Positions 30,673 through 33,393 of a stretch of 33,393 bases of DNA are shown here, piece by piece (the first letter of the stretch is position 1; the number at the start of each line of letters is the position of its first letter). This DNA is from a virus. Location: positions 1 to 33,393 of the IMG/VR virus record IMGVR_UViG_3300037227_000085. The stretch is one strand, 5' to 3'. Below the pieces are notes generated by a model. That model ran no database searches, had not been told where the DNA came from, and saw only the letters and a program-made list of their open reading frames with translations. The position numbers were made by a program, and so were the translations under genes.

Positions 30673-31566
30673 TTATGGGTATGTGTGTAGACGGGCAGTC
30701 TCTCCGTGCAGGACACGCTCGTGCTTGTCCCACTCGCAGAAGCAGTTGGCCAGGTTGTTGGGATCGTAGAATGTGGTGTTGAAGAAGTTCTCGTCTGAGA
30801 GTGTCCGGCGGATCTCGAGCAGACGTGCGACGTAGGTTTGCTGCGTCCGGCTGAAGTTCAGTGGTCCCTCGGGGCCAAAGCCGGCGTAGCGGTCCAGACC
30901 GCGCCGGGTGCCCGGGCCGCAGAGGACGAACGTGCCCTTGTCGGGCATCGCGGCGCCCCAGGGTGTGTGGCGCAGGTCGGCGCAGACCTGGTTGGCGAGG
31001 AAGTCGCCAATGCCCATGATCTGCACCAGCCGCGTGGCCACCTCGGCCAGCGACCGCATGTCGCGCCACGTGACCGTCTGTGCCTCCTCGACGGCGGCCA
31101 TGTAGTATTGGTCCACGGTGCGCCCGCGGCCGTTGTTGCCGTGCACGGGCATCATGTAGGCGCCGCGCATGGTTTTTCCGCCGGCTGCGCGCAGGGCGTC
31201 CAGCTTGCGCAGGGCCACGGCGGGGATGATCACCGGCAGGATCACCGCCAGCGTCGGCGGGTGGTTCCAGATGCGCGTGGCCAGGAGCTGCACGACGAGC
31301 TGCTCCGGCCCCTGCTCGAGGAAAACCAGCTTGTCACGCACGTTGGCCTTCACCCACCGCGTGACGGCGTCGTCCTCGCGGTTGATGTTGCAGAAGCGAT
31401 TGACGGCGATGATGGGGTCGTTGCTGTGGGGCGGCGGCCCACCGACGAGCTCCTTGACCAGGCGCGCTTGCTCGCGGGCCTCGACAAACAGGCGGAAGCG
31501 CGTAGGCGCCCCCCGCATGCGACGGTCGGCCTTCCACAGTTCATCGGACTGAAGTATGTGTTTCAC
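30673..31566 (-). CDS. DNA base hypermodification protein (5-hmdU DNA kinase helical-domain / aGPT-type family)
   Basis: This 297-aa protein starts at GTG 31566 (GTGA overlap with the HAD gene). It matches, by pattern, the helical family found in phage thymine-hypermodification clusters: IIAVNRFCNINREDDAVTRW (52-71), GKTMRGAYM (130-138), MGIGDFLANQVCADLRHTP (184-202), CGPGTRRGLDRYAGF (216-230) and NLANCFCEWDKHER (271-284). Proteins of this group act on 5-hydroxymethyl-dU in DNA, as kinase-linked helical domains or as transfer enzymes that replace the activated hydroxyl. I see no P-loop kinase motif in it. The exact reaction is unresolved; the family-level call is good. Confidence 0.75.
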   Translation of the reverse strand: MKHILQSDELWKADRRMRGAPTRFRLFVEAREQARLVKELVGGPPPHSNDPIIAVNRFCNINREDDAVTRWVKANVRDKLVFLEQGPEQLVVQLLATRIWNHPPTLAVILPVIIPAVALRKLDALRAAGGKTMRGAYMMPVHGNNGRGRTVDQYYMAAVEEAQTVTWRDMRSLAEVATRLVQIMGIGDFLANQVCADLRHTPWGAAMPDKGTFVLCGPGTRRGLDRYAGFGPEGPLNFSRTQQTYVARLLEIRRTLSDENFFNTTFYDPNNLANCFCEWDKHERVLHGETARLHTYP

Positions 31567-32054
31567 AGGAGAGGGGAGTAGAAGAGCTCGGGCGTGGCGG
31601 GGCTGTCCTTGTCCCAGAAGAATAGCGTGGCCTCCGGCAGCAGGGCTGCCATGGCCTTCAAGACGGCGCGGTTGTCCTCGACGAATGCGTCGATCTCGCA
31701 GTCACGCAGCACACCAACCTTGAACGCGGCTACGTTGCGGATGGTGCGCCCGGTGCTGAGCAGGTACAGGGGTACATCGCCCAGGTCGTTGCCCTCGAGC
31801 CAGGCCAAGGTGCACGCGCTCACGTCCGGCGTGGCCTTGCGGGCAGAGAGGATGATCGTGGGGCGCACGTCCGGCTGGCCCAGGGCCTCGGCGCCGGCGT
31901 ACCACGCCAGGGTGGCGCTCCGGGCGGCCTGGCGCTCCGGGCCGTTCATGCGCATCCAGGGGATGTCGTACGGCGGGGGCTTGACGGCGAGGACGCCGTC
32001 CAGGTCAAAGCCCCAGCGTGTGTATTGCAGCGTAGCCAAAGAGATCGGTTTCAT
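31563..32054 (-). CDS. HAD-superfamily phosphatase/hydrolase
   Basis: From ATG 32054 this is a 163-aa compact HAD protein with all four motifs: FDLDGVL (Asp17, Asp19), IILSAR (Ser70), FKVGV (Lys112) and FVEDNRAVL (Glu126, Asp127). The small cap and size suit a nucleotidase or small-molecule phosphatase. It sits between the glycosyltransferase-like and base-modification genes, so it may dephosphorylate a nucleotide or a modification intermediate. A longer in-frame start at 32150 would overlap the upstream gene by 146 nt; the chosen start still overlaps by 50 nt. Confidence 0.78.
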   Translation of the reverse strand: MKPISLATLQYTRWGFDLDGVLAVKPPPYDIPWMRMNGPERQAARSATLAWYAGAEALGQPDVRPTIILSARKATPDVSACTLAWLEGNDLGDVPLYLLSTGRTIRNVAAFKVGVLRDCEIDAFVEDNRAVLKAMAALLPEATLFFWDKDSPATPELFYSPLL

Positions 32055-32985
32055 CGGAGGAGACGGCATTGCGCTGGTCGCGCACGATGGAGCGGCGGAA
32101 GCCCTCGTCCAGGAGGGCGGAGGCAAGGTGGCCAAGGGTGGAGCAGTCACTCACCTGCATGCCCCACCAGAGGGCGGGATTGCCAGGGAAGGTGAGCACG
32201 GGGACGCCCGCGGCCAGGGCGTGGTAGGCGCGGCCGGTGCGCCAGCCCAGCACGGCGTGCGTCCGGTCGAACGCGCACACGACGCCCAGGTAGCGGCGAT
32301 AGGCCGCGCGGCGTTCCGCCTGCTGGGGCGAGGCCACCACGGGTACGTGGTACGCAGCCCACTCGGCAGCGCTGCCCATGATCTCCACCACGCCGGAGGC
32401 CACCATCTCGGCGCACTGGACCTTGCGACCCCCTGGGCGGCCGGGGTAGACGAGGCGCTCGGCGCCAGCCGCAGCGCTCTCGTTGTACTCGTCCTGGGGC
32501 AGCCCCACGCCGGGGTTGAACTCGCGGTAGGCAGCCTCCTCGGGCGCGCCCAGCACCTCCGGGGCCAGGCCGGGGCTTTGGCAGTTGAGCAGGAACGTCC
32601 AGCGCGACCAGTCATCCTGGGGCACGTAGCGGCACACGCTGGGCTTGAGCAGGTCGGGGTCGTCACACAGGTAGGCCACGGGGACACCCGGATGCTCCGC
32701 GAGGAGCTCCTGCGTGCGGGTGTAGTCCTCGGCGTACCAGGAGCCGTTGCTCGGGCCGAACTCGAGCACGATCAGGTCGGGGTGCTCGGGCTGCGCGTAC
32801 CAGTAGTCCTCGGGCGGGGCAGCCACGGTCGCCTTGGTGAGGCGCGTCGCGATGCACATCTGGTGACTTCGGCCGTGGAGCCAGCGCAGCACGTTCCGGC
32901 GCTTTTCTACCCAGGCGCCACGCGTCCCGGACTCGTGGTCCGTGAGGCCGATGGCGCCGCTGATGCGGTGGTAGAGTATTCTCAT
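32005..32985 (-). CDS. Putative GT-B fold glycosyltransferase
   Basis: This 326-aa protein looks like a two-domain GT-B enzyme: an N-terminal Rossmann-like half (DLIVLEFGPSNGSWYAEDY, VPVAYLCDDPDLL) and a C-terminal half with RLVYPGRPGGRK (about 187-198), VVEIMGSAAEWAAY and the donor-site-like TGRAYHALAAGVPVLTFPGN (about 247-266), where His/Ala-Gly-Val-Pro resembles the sugar-nucleotide motif of glycosyltransferases. In this operon DNA base glycosylation is attractive, but a receptor or capsid sugar is also possible. An SD-like GGAGAGGAG precedes the ATG, and it is ATGA-coupled to the upstream small gene. Confidence 0.55.
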   Translation of the reverse strand: MRILYHRISGAIGLTDHESGTRGAWVEKRRNVLRWLHGRSHQMCIATRLTKATVAAPPEDYWYAQPEHPDLIVLEFGPSNGSWYAEDYTRTQELLAEHPGVPVAYLCDDPDLLKPSVCRYVPQDDWSRWTFLLNCQSPGLAPEVLGAPEEAAYREFNPGVGLPQDEYNESAAAGAERLVYPGRPGGRKVQCAEMVASGVVEIMGSAAEWAAYHVPVVASPQQAERRAAYRRYLGVVCAFDRTHAVLGWRTGRAYHALAAGVPVLTFPGNPALWWGMQVSDCSTLGHLASALLDEGFRRSIVRDQRNAVSSDETDLFGYAAIHTLGL

Positions 32986-33182
32986 AGGAGCTCCTCTCCG
33001 GGGACGGGCACATCCACGTCCTCCTTGTGCACGACGGGGTGCTTGGTGGTGACGCGCGCCTCTAGCTTGGGGTGGTAGTAGTCGAAGAAGCGGGACAGCC
33101 AGTCGACGGTGTCTGAGACGGTGCTGCCGTGCGGAATCACGACGGAGACAACCAGCTCCAGGCGTTCTTGGGTGGTGATCAT
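32982..33182 (-). CDS. Small hypothetical protein
   Basis: From ATG 33182 this 66-aa protein has a strand LELVVSVVIPHG, a helix DTVDWLSRFFDYYHPKLEA and a strand RVTTKHPVV, then an acidic tail. It may be a small alpha/beta protein. It lies 2 nt from the upstream partial gene and overlaps the glycosyltransferase gene by 4 nt. An in-frame start at 33332 would lie on top of the upstream gene and is rejected. No family recognised. Confidence 0.6.
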   Translation of the reverse strand: MITTQERLELVVSVVIPHGSTVSDTVDWLSRFFDYYHPKLEARVTTKHPVVHKEDVDVPVPGEELL

Positions 33183-33184
33183 GG

Positions 33185-33393
33185 TCAGACGTAGTTGATG
33201 CACTCCGGGCCGAAGCCCGACTCGATGCTCTCGGGGACAGTAAGGGTGCGCCCGCAGCGACCGCAGCGCCCCTCGTGGTGGACGGTGCAGCGCGGCAGCG
33301 GCCGGCGCTCCAGCAGGTGGCCGAACAGCCACGCCGCCGCCATGGCGCTCGGGGCCGTGGGGCTGACCTTGCTGCGACGGCCGTGCTGGTAGA
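33185..33393 (-). CDS. DUF6011-like zinc-ribbon protein, 5' end cut by window edge
   Basis: The last 69 codons of a gene entering from the right edge are visible, open to the edge. The end reads HHEGRCGRCGRTLTVPESIE and SGFGPECINYV: a CxxCGRxLT...PESI...G.GPEC zinc-ribbon pattern of the DUF6011 type, common as a tail on phage nucleic-acid enzymes. The upstream part (TAPSAMAAAWLFGHLLERRPLPRC) is Ala/Leu-rich. What the main domain is cannot be seen. It begins the visible part of the minus-strand operon. Confidence 0.75.
   Translation of the reverse strand, partial: YQHGRRSKVSPTAPSAMAAAWLFGHLLERRPLPRCTVHHEGRCGRCGRTLTVPESIESGFGPECINYV

Noticed and set aside
31594-33078. A 494-aa plus-strand open frame across the right end
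   Set aside because: It is opposite the HAD and glycosyltransferase genes, which carry motifs and coupled starts; composition is His/Gly/Ala-rich noise.

Overview
The window is a contiguous piece of a tailed double-stranded DNA phage (or prophage) with a long, non-contractile lambda-like tail (siphovirus). The evidence is an ordered run of small and large terminase, portal, minor head protein, scaffold, major capsid, head-tail connector, tail tube, G/GT tail chaperone with a -1 frameshift, tape measure, and lambda M/L/K/J-type tail-tip genes. No integrase, excisionase, tRNA, insertion sequence or CRISPR array was seen. The DNA is GC-rich. The host is not directly shown. A secreted protein with the Ig-like 'QWQKDG' signature that is common in Verrucomicrobia, together with CA-rich, mostly non-Shine-Dalgarno leaders, hints at a host in or near that phylum; this is only an inference.

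Layout. (1) 1-2479, minus strand: a large primase-helicase running off the left edge. (2) 2480-2838: the only long gene-free stretch, a divergent control region full of GGACCGAT/CGGTCC repeats and two palindromes; a candidate origin and/or operator region. (3) 2839-14027, plus: an RHH-like small protein, DNA packaging, capsid and connector genes. (4) 14040-25529, plus: tail tube, frameshifted chaperones, tape measure, tail tip and fibre. (5) 25547-28652, plus: small membrane, lipoprotein, secreted and coiled-coil genes of unknown role; lysis and/or envelope functions are plausible, but no endolysin was recognised. (6) 28642-33393, minus, converging on the plus block: a tightly coupled operon with a DUF6011-like zinc-ribbon tail (cut by the right edge), a 66-aa protein, a GT-B-like glycosyltransferase, a HAD hydrolase, a DNA base-hypermodification (HMUDK-helical/aGPT-type) protein, a thymidylate-synthase-like enzyme, an HD phosphohydrolase and a conserved phage hypothetical.

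How it works together. The plus block builds and packages the virion. The right minus operon looks like a thymine (5-hydroxymethyl-dU) hypermodification pathway: a ThyA-like dUMP hydroxymethylase candidate makes the precursor, the HD and HAD enzymes would manage nucleotide pools, and the base-modification and glycosyltransferase candidates would decorate DNA. This would protect packaged DNA from host nucleases. That operon is the most interesting part of the window. Other highlights are a textbook -1 frameshift site (T TTT TTC, 5-nt spacer, perfect 12-bp stem) and a near-identical 20-nt leader placed exactly before the major capsid and tail tube start codons.
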